Shown piece by piece: positions 52,038 through 60,556 of a stretch of DNA of 64,000 bases. Every line of letters begins with the position of its first letter. Position 1 is the first letter of the stretch. The notes beneath the pieces are model-generated. The model had not been told where the DNA came from and searched no databases. It saw only the letters and a program-made list of their open reading frames with translations. Source of the stretch: an uncultured Collinsella sp. (GTDB lineage: Bacteria; Actinomycetota; Coriobacteriia; Coriobacteriales; Coriobacteriaceae); NCBI GenBank assembly GCA_900541065.1, contig UQIE01000003.1:1-64000 (forward strand), given 5' to 3'. The position numbers and the translations under genes are program-made.

Positions 52038-54269
52038 CTAGAAGTTGGCGTCGTTGAGTTGTTCGTTCTCGAGGCCGTCGAGCTGTTGCTGTTCGGGCGT
52101 CCCGGCCACGCTCTCGAGCAACTCGGTGGGATCGACGTTCATGTCCTTACCGGCTTCGTTGCCGTTGACCAAGTCGTCCGAGAAGATGTCGACTTCCATT
52201 TCCTCGGCTTCCTCGATCTGAACTTCGAGCGGCACCTGGGTGCGCACGAGTTTGACTGCCGGGCGCATGCGGGCAAAGAGGGGCACGTACTCGATGATGA
52301 TGGCCGAGTTCTCTAGACCGTACCAGCGTGCCGGGCTTCCGCAGGCGCGGCGGACGGCGTACTTGATGGCCATCACGCGGTGGTCGTTGCGGTTGATGTC
52401 CGTTTCGGGGGCGAGCATCTTGCGCAGCATGCAAAAACGGAAGTCGCCCACGTTGCCGCGTGTCTCGTAGATGGAGTAGGTGTGATGCTGCGGCGGCAGC
52501 TCACCCGATGCCATCAGGTCGCCAACGATCTGGCGCAGGTAGGCATTGATGCGCTGGTTGACCTTAAAGCCCAGGTCCAGGCGCACGCGGAACAGGAAGT
52601 CCGTGCCAAAGGTCTCGACGGAATACTCGTGCGTATAGGGCTCATCGGTAACGTACACGTTGATGAACCAGTATGCCTTGGCGCGCTTGGGATGCTTATC
52701 CAAGATGGAATAGAGCACATCGCGGTCGAGCGTGAGCGGGTCGGGGCTGTTGGTGAGGAACACCAGGTTGTCGGCAAGCATGGGATAGGTCTCGTCGTTG
52801 CGCAGGCGGTCGAGCTGGTCAATGTACTTGGAGACGGGCAGCAGGATGGTCTGCGTGCGCTCGATGGCGGTGCCGCGGCGCCACACGTACATAAGGCCAA
52901 ACAGCAGCGCGGCCAAGAAGATCATGACATAGCCGCCGTCAAAGAACATGGTGAGGCACGAGGCAAAGAAGCACAGCTCAATGGCGCCAAAGAGCAGTGC
53001 GAAGACGCAGGCACCCAGTTTGTGCTTGAGGATGCCGGCGATATAGCTCGTCAAAAGCGTCGTGGTCATGAGCATGGTCACGGTGATGGCGAGGCCGTAG
53101 GCGCTCTCCATGCGCTCGGAGTTCTGGAACAGCAGCACGATGAAGATGCAGCCGACCCACATGATGTTGTTGACGAGCGGAATATAGAGCTGGCCCTTGG
53201 TGTCGCTGGGGTAGTGGATGCGCAGGTGCGGCATAAGGTTGAGGCGCGTGGCCTCGGATACCAGCGAGAACGAGCCGGTGATGAGCGCCTGCGAGGCGAT
53301 GATGGCCGCTACGGCCGAAAGCACGATGGCAAAGGGGCGCAGGGGCTCGGGAAGCATCATGTAGAACGGGTTGACGATATCCATCGCGAGCATCTGGGGG
53401 TTGGAGTTATTGGCGAGCAGCCAAGCGCCCTGACCCAGGTAGTTGAGGATAAGGGCCGCCTTAACAAACGGCCAGGATGCATAGATGTTTGCCTTGCCAA
53501 CGTGGCCCATGTCCGAGTAGAGGGCCTCGGCGCCGGTCGTCGACAGAAAGACAAAGCCGAGCACCATAATGCCCGAGTGGTTGATGGGCGAGAACAGGAA
53601 CATGATGCCGCGGATGGGGTTGAGCGCACGCAAGATGGACAGGTTGCCGAGCATGTTGAACAGGCCGGCGCCTGCCAGGAACAGGAACCACAGCGTCATG
53701 AGCGGGCCGAACAGCTTGCCGATCGACGAGGTACCGGCGCGCTGCATGGCAAACAGGCCGCAGATAATGATGATGGTGATGATGATTACGTTGGTCTGGC
53801 CGTCACCCAAAAGCGCGTGGCCCCACTCGATAGTGCGCAAGCCCTCGATGGCCGTGGTAACCGTGACGGCGGGGGTGAGGATGCCGTCGGCGAGCAGCGC
53901 CGCGCCGCCGATCATGGCGGGAAGGATCAGCCACGGCGCCACTTTGCGCACCAGGCTAAACAGGGCGAAGATGCCGCCCTCGTTGTGGTTATCGGCCTTC
54001 ATGGCGATAACCACGTACTTGACCGTGGTCACGAGCGTCATGGTCCAGATGACAAGCGAAAGCGCGCCCAAGATCATGTCTTCGCTGACGGTACCGATGC
54101 CGCCGTTGTTGGCGACGATTGATTTCATGGTGTACATGGGGCTCGTGCCGATGTCGCCATAGACGACGCCGAGCGTTACGAGCAGCATGCCAGCGGAGAG
54201 GGGGATGGCTCCGTGCCCGCCTTGACCACGCTGGTCTTGGGGGCTTGCCTCCAGTTTGTTGTGTGCCAC
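52038..54269 (-). CDS. kup: KUP-type potassium uptake protein
   Basis: A 743-residue K+/H+ symporter. VVYGDIGTSPMYTMKS is the family signature. About twelve TM segments are followed by a cytoplasmic C-terminus of some 280 residues, longer than in E. coli Kup and with an acidic end. The start is likely GTG 54269, five bases after AAGGGAG; ATG 54287 lacks a clear site. With the K+ channel near 0.1 kb it is one of two potassium-linked proteins here. Confidence 0.92.
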   Translation of the reverse strand: MAHNKLEASPQDQRGQGGHGAIPLSAGMLLVTLGVVYGDIGTSPMYTMKSIVANNGGIGTVSEDMILGALSLVIWTMTLVTTVKYVVIAMKADNHNEGGIFALFSLVRKVAPWLILPAMIGGAALLADGILTPAVTVTTAIEGLRTIEWGHALLGDGQTNVIIITIIIICGLFAMQRAGTSSIGKLFGPLMTLWFLFLAGAGLFNMLGNLSILRALNPIRGIMFLFSPINHSGIMVLGFVFLSTTGAEALYSDMGHVGKANIYASWPFVKAALILNYLGQGAWLLANNSNPQMLAMDIVNPFYMMLPEPLRPFAIVLSAVAAIIASQALITGSFSLVSEATRLNLMPHLRIHYPSDTKGQLYIPLVNNIMWVGCIFIVLLFQNSERMESAYGLAITVTMLMTTTLLTSYIAGILKHKLGACVFALLFGAIELCFFASCLTMFFDGGYVMIFLAALLFGLMYVWRRGTAIERTQTILLPVSKYIDQLDRLRNDETYPMLADNLVFLTNSPDPLTLDRDVLYSILDKHPKRAKAYWFINVYVTDEPYTHEYSVETFGTDFLFRVRLDLGFKVNQRINAYLRQIVGDLMASGELPPQHHTYSIYETRGNVGDFRFCMLRKMLAPETDINRNDHRVMAIKYAVRRACGSPARWYGLENSAIIIEYVPLFARMRPAVKLVRTQVPLEVQIEEAEEMEVDIFSDDLVNGNEAGKDMNVDPTELLESVAGTPEQQQLDGLENEQLNDANF

Positions 54270-54291
54270 GTGGACTCCCTTTGACATCCGG

Positions 54292-54312
54292 TTATCTGTC
54301 TAGGACAGATAA
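54292..54312. promoter_or_regulatory. Inverted repeat upstream of kup
   Basis: TTATCTGTC and GACAGATAA with a 3-base centre, just upstream of the kup ribosome site. A possible operator or attenuator. It does not look like a c-di-AMP riboswitch. Confidence 0.45.
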
Positions 54313-54369
54313 TCTTTATGCCGTCTTTATACATACAAGAGCAGTTTGGCACATCGGGTTATTTTAGAC

Positions 54370-54393
54370 AATAATCCTCAGCTGGGGATTATT
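54370..54393 (-). terminator. Possible terminator after the DMT gene
   Basis: AATAATCC and GGATTATT flank an 8-base loop between the leftward DMT transporter gene and kup. There is no long T run. Confidence 0.4.
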
Positions 54394-54428
54394 TATCTAC
54401 GCAGGTAGCATTTCAAAGCAGGGGCTTT

Positions 54429-55340
54429 TTAAGCACGTACTGTCTGGGCGATGCCAGCCTTGGCGTTTGCGCGTTTGCCGGCGAGTTCGCAAAAAATCGC
54501 GCCGCCGATGATAAGCGCGGCGCCCAGCAGGCGGACCGGTGTTATGGCTTCACCCAAAAGGGCGGCCGAGAACACGACCGCCGAAAGCGGCTCGAGGTAG
54601 CCGACGACGGCGACGGTCTGGACGGGCAGCTTGGCGACGGCGCTAAAGTAGAGCAGGCAACCAATGCCGGTGTTGACGACGCCGAGCATAGCGACGGCGT
54701 GCCAATCAATACTGGCGGCGACGCCGGCGGACAGGAACGAGGGAGCGCCCTGCGTGATGAGCGTGAGGACCAGTGCGGTCACAAAGGCGGCGCTCACCTG
54801 GAGCGCGGAGTTCTCGAGGCCCTCGATGTGCGGCGCACCCTTGCTGGCGATGACCATCAATGCATAGCAGAAGGCCGAGGCGATTCCACAGACGATGCCC
54901 GCAATGGGCATATTGCCGCCTAGACCTTGCGCTGCAATGAGAAAAGCACCGCAAGCAACGGCGACAAAGCCGGCGATTTTGCCGCCGGTCAGCTTTTCGC
55001 CAAAGATGAGCGGGGAGAGCGCCATGACAATGATGGGGCCGCAGTAGTACAGCAGCGAGGATACGCCGACGCCGATCGTCTGGTAGGCGCGGAACAGAAA
55101 AATCCAGCTGGCGCCCAGCGCAGCTCCCGAGAGGAGGAGGGCCGCGGCTTCGCGGGGACGAGATGGCGCCTGCAACTTATGGTGTTGGGTGATGGCGAGG
55201 ATAGTGACAAGCGAGAGAGCGCCCAAAAACGTGCGTAGCAGCACGATATCGGAGCTCGGCAGCGCGATGGCAGCGGCGATGATGCCGTTGGAGCCAAACA
55301 ATAGCAATGCTGCTAAGTACGTAAACAGTCCGTTGTTCAT
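54429..55340 (-). CDS. EamA/DMT-family transporter
   Basis: A 303-residue, ten-TM transporter of the RhaT/EamA type (LLFGSNGIIAAAIALPSSD at the start; AVVGYLEPLSAVVFSAALL in the second half). It is divergent from the LysR gene at 55459 and is likely its target. The arrangement repeats that at 10.9-12.8 kb. The substrate is unknown. Confidence 0.87.
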   Translation of the reverse strand: MNNGLFTYLAALLLFGSNGIIAAAIALPSSDIVLLRTFLGALSLVTILAITQHHKLQAPSRPREAAALLLSGAALGASWIFLFRAYQTIGVGVSSLLYYCGPIIVMALSPLIFGEKLTGGKIAGFVAVACGAFLIAAQGLGGNMPIAGIVCGIASAFCYALMVIASKGAPHIEGLENSALQVSAAFVTALVLTLITQGAPSFLSAGVAASIDWHAVAMLGVVNTGIGCLLYFSAVAKLPVQTVAVVGYLEPLSAVVFSAALLGEAITPVRLLGAALIIGGAIFCELAGKRANAKAGIAQTVRA

Positions 55341-55458
55341 GCGCTTCCATCCCCTCTATATCCGAGCATGTTCACTATGGGTGAACTGGCTTTAGAAGAA
55401 AAGCGAATATAATGCATGGAAAACATGACAAAAACTCATACAAGGGTGGGGACGTGCC

Positions 55459-56316
55459 ATGGAGACCAATATCCAAAAGATGCAAGTGCTGCTCGAGACG
55501 GTGCGTGCCGGCAGCTTTACGCGTGCTGCAGAGCGGCTGAGCTATTCGCAGTCGGGCGTGAGCCGCATGGTGGGCGACCTTGAGGCAGACTGGGGTTTTA
55601 AGGTGCTTGATCGCAGCCGCGAGGGCGTGGTGCTTTCTGCCGACGGGCGGCAGGTCATGCCGGCAGTCGAGGCGTTATGCGAAGAGTTTGGCCGCCTGCA
55701 GCGACGCGTGGACGAGATGCGAGGGCTCATGCGCGGCAAGATCTGTATCGGTACGTTTTCGAGTGTGGCGACTCATGTACTGCCGCCGGTGATCGCGCGC
55801 TTTCGCGCCGATCATCCGGATGTCGATTACGAGCTGCTGATGGGCGATTACTCAGAGATTGAACAATGGGTGGCTGAGGGTCGTTGTGACCTGGGCTTTA
55901 TCCCGCGTGAGCCCCGAGAAAACGGCATGGCATCGCGGTCTTTGGTGCGCGACGAGTTGATGGCGGTAGTACCGGCAGACTCTTTGCTTGCCACGGCGGA
56001 GGTCGTTTCTCTTGCCGATTTAGCCAACGAGCAGTTTATTCTGCTAGAACGCGGCACCGATGACGAGATTACGCCGCTGTTCCGTCGGGCGGGACTGACG
56101 GTGTGCTCCAAGCTGTCGACCTGGGATGACTATGCGATTATGGCCATGGTTGAGGACGGCCTGGGTGTGAGCATTCTTCCCGCGCTCATCTTGCGCCGTT
56201 GTCAGTTCGATGTTGCCGTGCGTTCGCTCGAGGGACATCCCCATCGGCAGATCAACGCCATATATCGAACGGCCGATGTTTCGCTTGCCGCCGCCCGTTT
56301 CCTCGAATACCTCTAA
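55459..56316 (+). CDS. LysR-family transcriptional regulator
   Basis: A 285-residue LTTR. The HTH is SFTRAAERLSYSQSGVSRMV. The effector domain ends with DDYAIMAMVEDGLGVSILP, almost the same as DDYTIMAMVEEGLGVSML in the LysR at 11983-12849. The gene lies 118 bases from the divergent EamA gene. The pair probably senses and exports a metabolite. Confidence 0.92.
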   Translation: METNIQKMQVLLETVRAGSFTRAAERLSYSQSGVSRMVGDLEADWGFKVLDRSREGVVLSADGRQVMPAVEALCEEFGRLQRRVDEMRGLMRGKICIGTFSSVATHVLPPVIARFRADHPDVDYELLMGDYSEIEQWVAEGRCDLGFIPREPRENGMASRSLVRDELMAVVPADSLLATAEVVSLADLANEQFILLERGTDDEITPLFRRAGLTVCSKLSTWDDYAIMAMVEDGLGVSILPALILRRCQFDVAVRSLEGHPHRQINAIYRTADVSLAAARFLEYL

Positions 56317-56375
56317 ACGTGTACACACCATTGTTCGCTTTGGGCAAATCTCGGAGTCCGATACATTTTCTTATG

Positions 56376-56460
56376 AAATTGAACTTTCGAATGAGGTACG
56401 GCGCTATACTCCTTGCTAAATTGAACCCTGGTTCAATTCGTGTTCTATAAATTGAACTTT
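56376..56460. promoter_or_regulatory. Three AAATTGAAC operator-like sites
   Basis: AAATTGAACTTT occurs at 56376-56387 and 56449-56460, and a perfect palindrome AATTGAACC-CT-GGTTCAATT at 56419-56438. A -10-like TATACT is at 56405-56410, just before the palindrome. The cluster lies immediately upstream of the Xre-aminotransferase gene, whose HTH may bind it. Confidence 0.6.
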
Positions 56461-56478
56461 GCCAGCAAGGAGGTTCTA

Positions 56479-57999
56479 GTGGCCCAAGAGACGTTTAGCG
56501 ATCGCCTGCGACAGGCTATGTCCGATCGCGACGTTCGCCAGTCGGACGTGATCCGCGCATCGGAGATGCTCGGCAAAAAACTCGGCAAGAGTCAGATGAG
56601 CCAATATGTGAGCGGCAAGACGATCCCGCGGCGCGATGTGGCTGAGCTGCTCGCCCGTATTTTGGAGGTCGATGTTACCTGGCTGCTTGCCGGCGACGCC
56701 GATCAAGGCGAGGCATCATCACCCCGCAACGATTCCAAGCCCGAACCCCATCCCTCAGCTCAAATTGCAAGGAGCACCACCATGCGCACTTTTTCTAAAT
56801 CCACCAAGCTCGATAACGTCCTGTATGACGTGCGCGGCCCCGTCGTCGACGAGGCCGCCCGTATGGAGGACGAGGGCGAGCGCATCCTCAAGCTCAATAT
56901 CGGTAACCCGGCGCCCTTCGGTTTCCGCACGCCCGATGAGGTCATCAAGGACATGCGCCAGCAGCTGCCCGACTGCGAAGGCTATTCCAACTCGCGCGGC
57001 CTGTTCTCCGCGCGCAAGGCGATCATGCAGTATTCGCAGATCAAGGGCCTGCCCAACGTTCAGATGGAGCATATCTACACGGGCAACGGCGTGTCCGAGC
57101 TCATTCAGCTTTCGATGAACGCGCTGCTCGACAATGGCGACGAGATTCTGATCCCCAGCCCCGACTATCCGCTCTGGACGGCGTGCGCAACCCTTGCCGG
57201 CGGTCATCCCGTACATTATCTGTGCGATGAGCAGGCGGATTGGTATCCCGACCTGGAGGATATGGAGTCCAAGATTACGAGCGCGACCAAAGCCCTCGTC
57301 ATCATCAACCCCAACAACCCCACGGGCTCTGTCTATCCGCGCGAGGTGCTCGAGGACATCGTCGAGATTGCACGCAGGCATCAGCTGATGATCTTTGCCG
57401 ATGAGATCTACGACCGCCTGTGCATGGACGGCTACGAGCACGTCTCGATTGCCTCGCTCGCCCCCGATCTGCCCTGTGTCACCTTTAGCGGTCTGTCCAA
57501 GTCGCACATGATCGCGGGCTATCGCATTGGCTGGATGGTGCTTTCGGGCAACCAGCGCTGCATGAGCGACTTCATCATGGGCATCAACATGCTCTCTAAC
57601 ATGCGCCTGTGCTCCAACGTGCCGGCTCAGTCGATCGTTCAGACGGCACTCGGTGGCCATCAGTCCGTTAACGACTACATCCGTCCCGGCGGCCGTGTCT
57701 ACGAGCAGCGCAACTTTGTGTATGAGGCGCTCAACAAGATTGACGGCATCTCGGTGGTTAAGCCGCGTGCAGCGTTCTACATCTTCCCCAAGATGGATGT
57801 GAAGAAGTTCAACATCACCGATGACGAGCAGTTCGCCCTTGACCTGCTGCACGAGAAGAAGATTCTGATCACGCGCGGCGGCGGCTTTAACTGGGCCGAG
57901 CCCGATCACTTCCGCATCGTGTACCTGCCGCGCATGGAAGTACTCAAAGAGTCCCTCGAAGACCTCGCCGACTTCTTTGACCATTACCGTCAGGCGTAA
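56479..57999 (+). CDS. Xre-type HTH fused to class I aminotransferase
   Basis: A 506-residue fusion. Residues 1-75 form a Cro/CI-type HTH (DVIRASEMLGKKLGKSQMSQ, YVSGKTIP). A Pro/Ser-rich linker leads to an AlaA-like aminotransferase of about 400 residues with NPNNPTG, ADEIYDRL and the PLP-lysine motif SGLSKS. The start is GTG 56479 after AAGGAGG. A second ribosome site (AAGGAG) and ATG at 56781 lie exactly at the domain boundary, so a free aminotransferase could also be made. Such fusions parallel MocR regulators but with a different DNA-binding domain. Confidence 0.88.
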   Translation: MAQETFSDRLRQAMSDRDVRQSDVIRASEMLGKKLGKSQMSQYVSGKTIPRRDVAELLARILEVDVTWLLAGDADQGEASSPRNDSKPEPHPSAQIARSTTMRTFSKSTKLDNVLYDVRGPVVDEAARMEDEGERILKLNIGNPAPFGFRTPDEVIKDMRQQLPDCEGYSNSRGLFSARKAIMQYSQIKGLPNVQMEHIYTGNGVSELIQLSMNALLDNGDEILIPSPDYPLWTACATLAGGHPVHYLCDEQADWYPDLEDMESKITSATKALVIINPNNPTGSVYPREVLEDIVEIARRHQLMIFADEIYDRLCMDGYEHVSIASLAPDLPCVTFSGLSKSHMIAGYRIGWMVLSGNQRCMSDFIMGINMLSNMRLCSNVPAQSIVQTALGGHQSVNDYIRPGGRVYEQRNFVYEALNKIDGISVVKPRAAFYIFPKMDVKKFNITDDEQFALDLLHEKKILITRGGGFNWAEPDHFRIVYLPRMEVLKESLEDLADFFDHYRQA

Positions 58000-58020
58000 C
58001 GGCAAAGGTAGCCTGTAATG

Positions 58021-58057
58021 AAACGGTCGGCCCGCAACGGATGCGGGCCGACCGTTT
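58021..58057. terminator. Intrinsic terminator
   Basis: AACGGTCGGCCCGCA and TGCGGGCCGACCGTT, a 15-bp perfect stem followed by TTC. Confidence 0.9.
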
Positions 58058-58128
58058 TCTGTTAAAGCTCGCGTTGTCGGCGTCTCGATCGTTTGGGCGA
58101 GTGGGAATCGCGTGTGAACGGAAAACTG

Positions 58129-58145
58129 TATTCCAAAATGGAATA
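58129..58145. promoter_or_regulatory. Putative operator of the catabolic operon
   Basis: TATTCCA-AAA-TGGAATA, a perfect 7-3-7 palindrome about 80 bases before the amidohydrolase start, followed by a half-site TGGAAT at 58160-58165. The LysR gene at the window end is a candidate binder. Confidence 0.5.
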
Positions 58146-58226
58146 TAGTGTGCTTCAACTGGAATTGATGTCCGTGTGTCCGCTTTTTTAGAATGTTCTC
58201 GACAAGATGAAAGGCGGTCCCCACCA

Positions 58227-59261
58227 ATGATTATCGATGCAAATTCCTACTGGTTTGACGAGCGCATCTTCCATGACGAGACACTCTGTGAACAGTTTTT
58301 GGCCGAGGTGCCCCGCGCTTACGACACCGAGGGCTACCTGACCGTAAGCCCCACGGGCAAGCGACAGATTGTGATCGAAAAGCCCGCTGGCTTCCCAGGC
58401 CTCAACTATATCGAGGGAGACTACACCCTTGAGAAGCGTCTGGCAGACATGGACGAGGCGGGGGTCGATAAAGCGATTCTCAAACTCCCCGGCTGCCATG
58501 AGTGGATGTCACTCGAGATGTGCCGGCGCTTCAACGACGGTATGGCCGCTGACGCAAAAGCGTCGAACGGTCGCTTGATACCGCTTGTCGCCGTGCCTCC
58601 CTTTGGCACCGAGGCGAACCTCGAGGAGCTCGATCGCAGGCTCGACGAGGGTTTCGCGGGCGTGCAGCTCTGCGCCCACTACGGCAAGCGTTATCTTGAC
58701 GATCCGATCTTTTCGAACTTTTTTGAGCGACTGAACGAACGCAGCGTCACCGTTTACGTGCACCATGTGCCCGTACCGGTCGAGCATACGTCGCTGCTCG
58801 CATACGACAACCTGCGTCGCTCCTACGGCCGTTGCGTCGACCAGACCACGGCAATCGGTCGTGAAATCTTCAGCGACTTCTTCGAGCGTTATCCCAACGT
58901 CAAGATGGTCCACTCCATGCTCGGTGGCGCTTATTTTGCGTTTAAGGAGATGCTGCTGCCGCACGGTCCCAAGCGTTCAGATGCCTCGGGTCGCTTCCAG
59001 ACCGATACCGAGACGGTCTCCAAGCGTCTTGAGAACAACATCTATTTCGACATGTCCCATGCTCAGCCTTGGGGCGAGACGCTTCTTGCCTGTGCGGTTG
59101 AAGTCCTTGGTGCAGACCATATTGTCTTTGGTACGAGTTATCCCGTTAAACGCGAGTGGCTAACAGAGGGTGTCGCCTGCGTCCGCGCTACAGATTTAAG
59201 TGATACGGACAAGGACCTTATGCTTGGCGGCACGGCACAGCGCTTGTACGGCATCGAGTGA
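58227..59261 (+). CDS. Amidohydrolase-2-like protein with degenerate metal site
   Basis: A 344-residue TIM-barrel protein of the ACMSD/amidohydrolase-2 family. The usual N-terminal DxHxH is DANSYW (both His absent), and the usual GSDYP near the C-terminus is GTSYP (Asp absent). Histidines in VYVHHVP and VHSMLGGAY remain. So it may be non-hydrolytic or bind metal differently. It opens an operon with two ceramidase-like proteins and a PTS permease. Start follows AAAGGCGG. Confidence 0.8.
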   Translation: MIIDANSYWFDERIFHDETLCEQFLAEVPRAYDTEGYLTVSPTGKRQIVIEKPAGFPGLNYIEGDYTLEKRLADMDEAGVDKAILKLPGCHEWMSLEMCRRFNDGMAADAKASNGRLIPLVAVPPFGTEANLEELDRRLDEGFAGVQLCAHYGKRYLDDPIFSNFFERLNERSVTVYVHHVPVPVEHTSLLAYDNLRRSYGRCVDQTTAIGREIFSDFFERYPNVKMVHSMLGGAYFAFKEMLLPHGPKRSDASGRFQTDTETVSKRLENNIYFDMSHAQPWGETLLACAVEVLGADHIVFGTSYPVKREWLTEGVACVRATDLSDTDKDLMLGGTAQRLYGIE

Positions 59262-59287
59262 GCGACAGATAAAGGAGGGCGTTCGCC

Positions 59288-60556
59288 ATGGATAAGGGAG
59301 AGATGAAGGCCGGAGCCGCCCGGGTGGCCATTAACTTAGAGGACGTATTGCCGTTCGACGGTTTCGACGCACTCCGTCATGAAATCTTTGCCCGTGCCTT
59401 CGTGGTCGAAGGGATGGGGCGGCGCGCTTGCATCCTTTCACTTGAGGTTACCTCGATCGCTCCGGCCCTACTCGTCGATCTGCGTGAGGTTGTCAAGGAT
59501 GTCTCCAATTGCGACGGCGCCTTTTCTTGGGTGGTCCCGACCCACACGTTTTCTGCGCCTCACGTGCGCACCCCTGGGCATCTGGCCGACACCGATGCCC
59601 GCGATCGAAATGAGCGCTATCGTGCCGCGCTCATCGCCGCGACACGCGCGGCCGTTGAGCAGGCGGTTGCGGGCATTCGCTCTGTCACGCTCGCCTCGGC
59701 GGAGGGCTACTGTCCTGTGAACGTTAACCGCGACATTGAGACACCGGCCGGCTGGTGGCTGGGAGTAGACCCCAAGGGGTTTGCCGACCACGCGATGCCC
59801 GTACTTGTCGCGAGGGATGCCGAGGGCGGGTTCGTTGCCATGCTTGCGACGGCTGATGTCCAGTCTTCCGTGCTCGACGGATCGCACGATTCTCAGGGGA
59901 AGCGCTTGGTGAGCGGGGACCTCTTTGGCTTTGCCGCCATGGCTCTCGAGCGCGAATTGGGCGGAGTCGTGTTGCTGCTACCCGGTGCCGCGGGGGATCA
60001 GAGTCCGGCGGAGCGCGCCGTGACCGTTGCGTTCGATTCGACCGGGGCGAAGCAAACGTTAGATGCTCACGAGAGTGGATATCGCATGCTGCATCGACAG
60101 GGTCGCGCTATGAGCGATGCGTTGATTGAGGCCGTCCGTGCGGCGCGTGAGGACGATGCCATCGGCGTCGATGCTCGCACGGTCGACGTCCTTTTGCCCG
60201 CCCAGACGCGCGCCGACTTCTGCTCATTGGCCCCGCATCGAACTTATGAGTTTCATGCGGCAGGCGAACAGCGTACGAGGGTCTATTTACTTCGGCTGGG
60301 AAATGCCGAGTTCGTTGGTATCCAGCCCGAGGTTTCGAGCTCGTTTGGCGCCGCCGTGCGCGCCGCCCGATTCTGCCCCGTGCTCTTTGCCACGCTTGTC
60401 AACGGAGGGCAGAAGTATCTGCCAGCCCCCGATGCGTACGAGAAAATCACCTATGAGGCCATGAACTCCGGTTTTGCCGCCGGCTCCCATGAGCGCCTCC
60501 TCCAAACCATCCTTGCCGCTTTGAACGCGGCGCGACAAAAAGGAGAACTTGCATGA
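59288..60556 (+). CDS. Neutral ceramidase-like protein, copy 1
   Basis: A 422-residue protein resembling the N-terminal catalytic domain of neutral/alkaline ceramidases: GAARVAI at the start, VVPTHTFSAPH at the zinc-site loop and PGAAGDQSP near residue 235. The loop has THTF where ceramidases have THTH, so one zinc ligand may be lost. No signal peptide is seen, so it acts in the cytoplasm on an unknown amide-linked substrate. Start follows AAGGAGG. Its stop overlaps the next gene by four bases. Confidence 0.75.
   Translation: MDKGEMKAGAARVAINLEDVLPFDGFDALRHEIFARAFVVEGMGRRACILSLEVTSIAPALLVDLREVVKDVSNCDGAFSWVVPTHTFSAPHVRTPGHLADTDARDRNERYRAALIAATRAAVEQAVAGIRSVTLASAEGYCPVNVNRDIETPAGWWLGVDPKGFADHAMPVLVARDAEGGFVAMLATADVQSSVLDGSHDSQGKRLVSGDLFGFAAMALERELGGVVLLLPGAAGDQSPAERAVTVAFDSTGAKQTLDAHESGYRMLHRQGRAMSDALIEAVRAAREDDAIGVDARTVDVLLPAQTRADFCSLAPHRTYEFHAAGEQRTRVYLLRLGNAEFVGIQPEVSSSFGAAVRAARFCPVLFATLVNGGQKYLPAPDAYEKITYEAMNSGFAAGSHERLLQTILAALNAARQKGELA

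Noticed and set aside
52380..54122. 580-codon antisense frame inside kup
   Set aside because: It encodes a His/Gln/Glu-rich product with no family resemblance and is explained by the high-GC codon use of kup.
54292..54312. c-di-AMP riboswitch upstream of kup
   Set aside because: Only a short palindrome is present; the long ydaO aptamer would not fit in the space.
56755..58227. 490-codon antisense frame over the aminotransferase
   Set aside because: Same strand-shadow effect; the sense strand has intact PLP-enzyme motifs.
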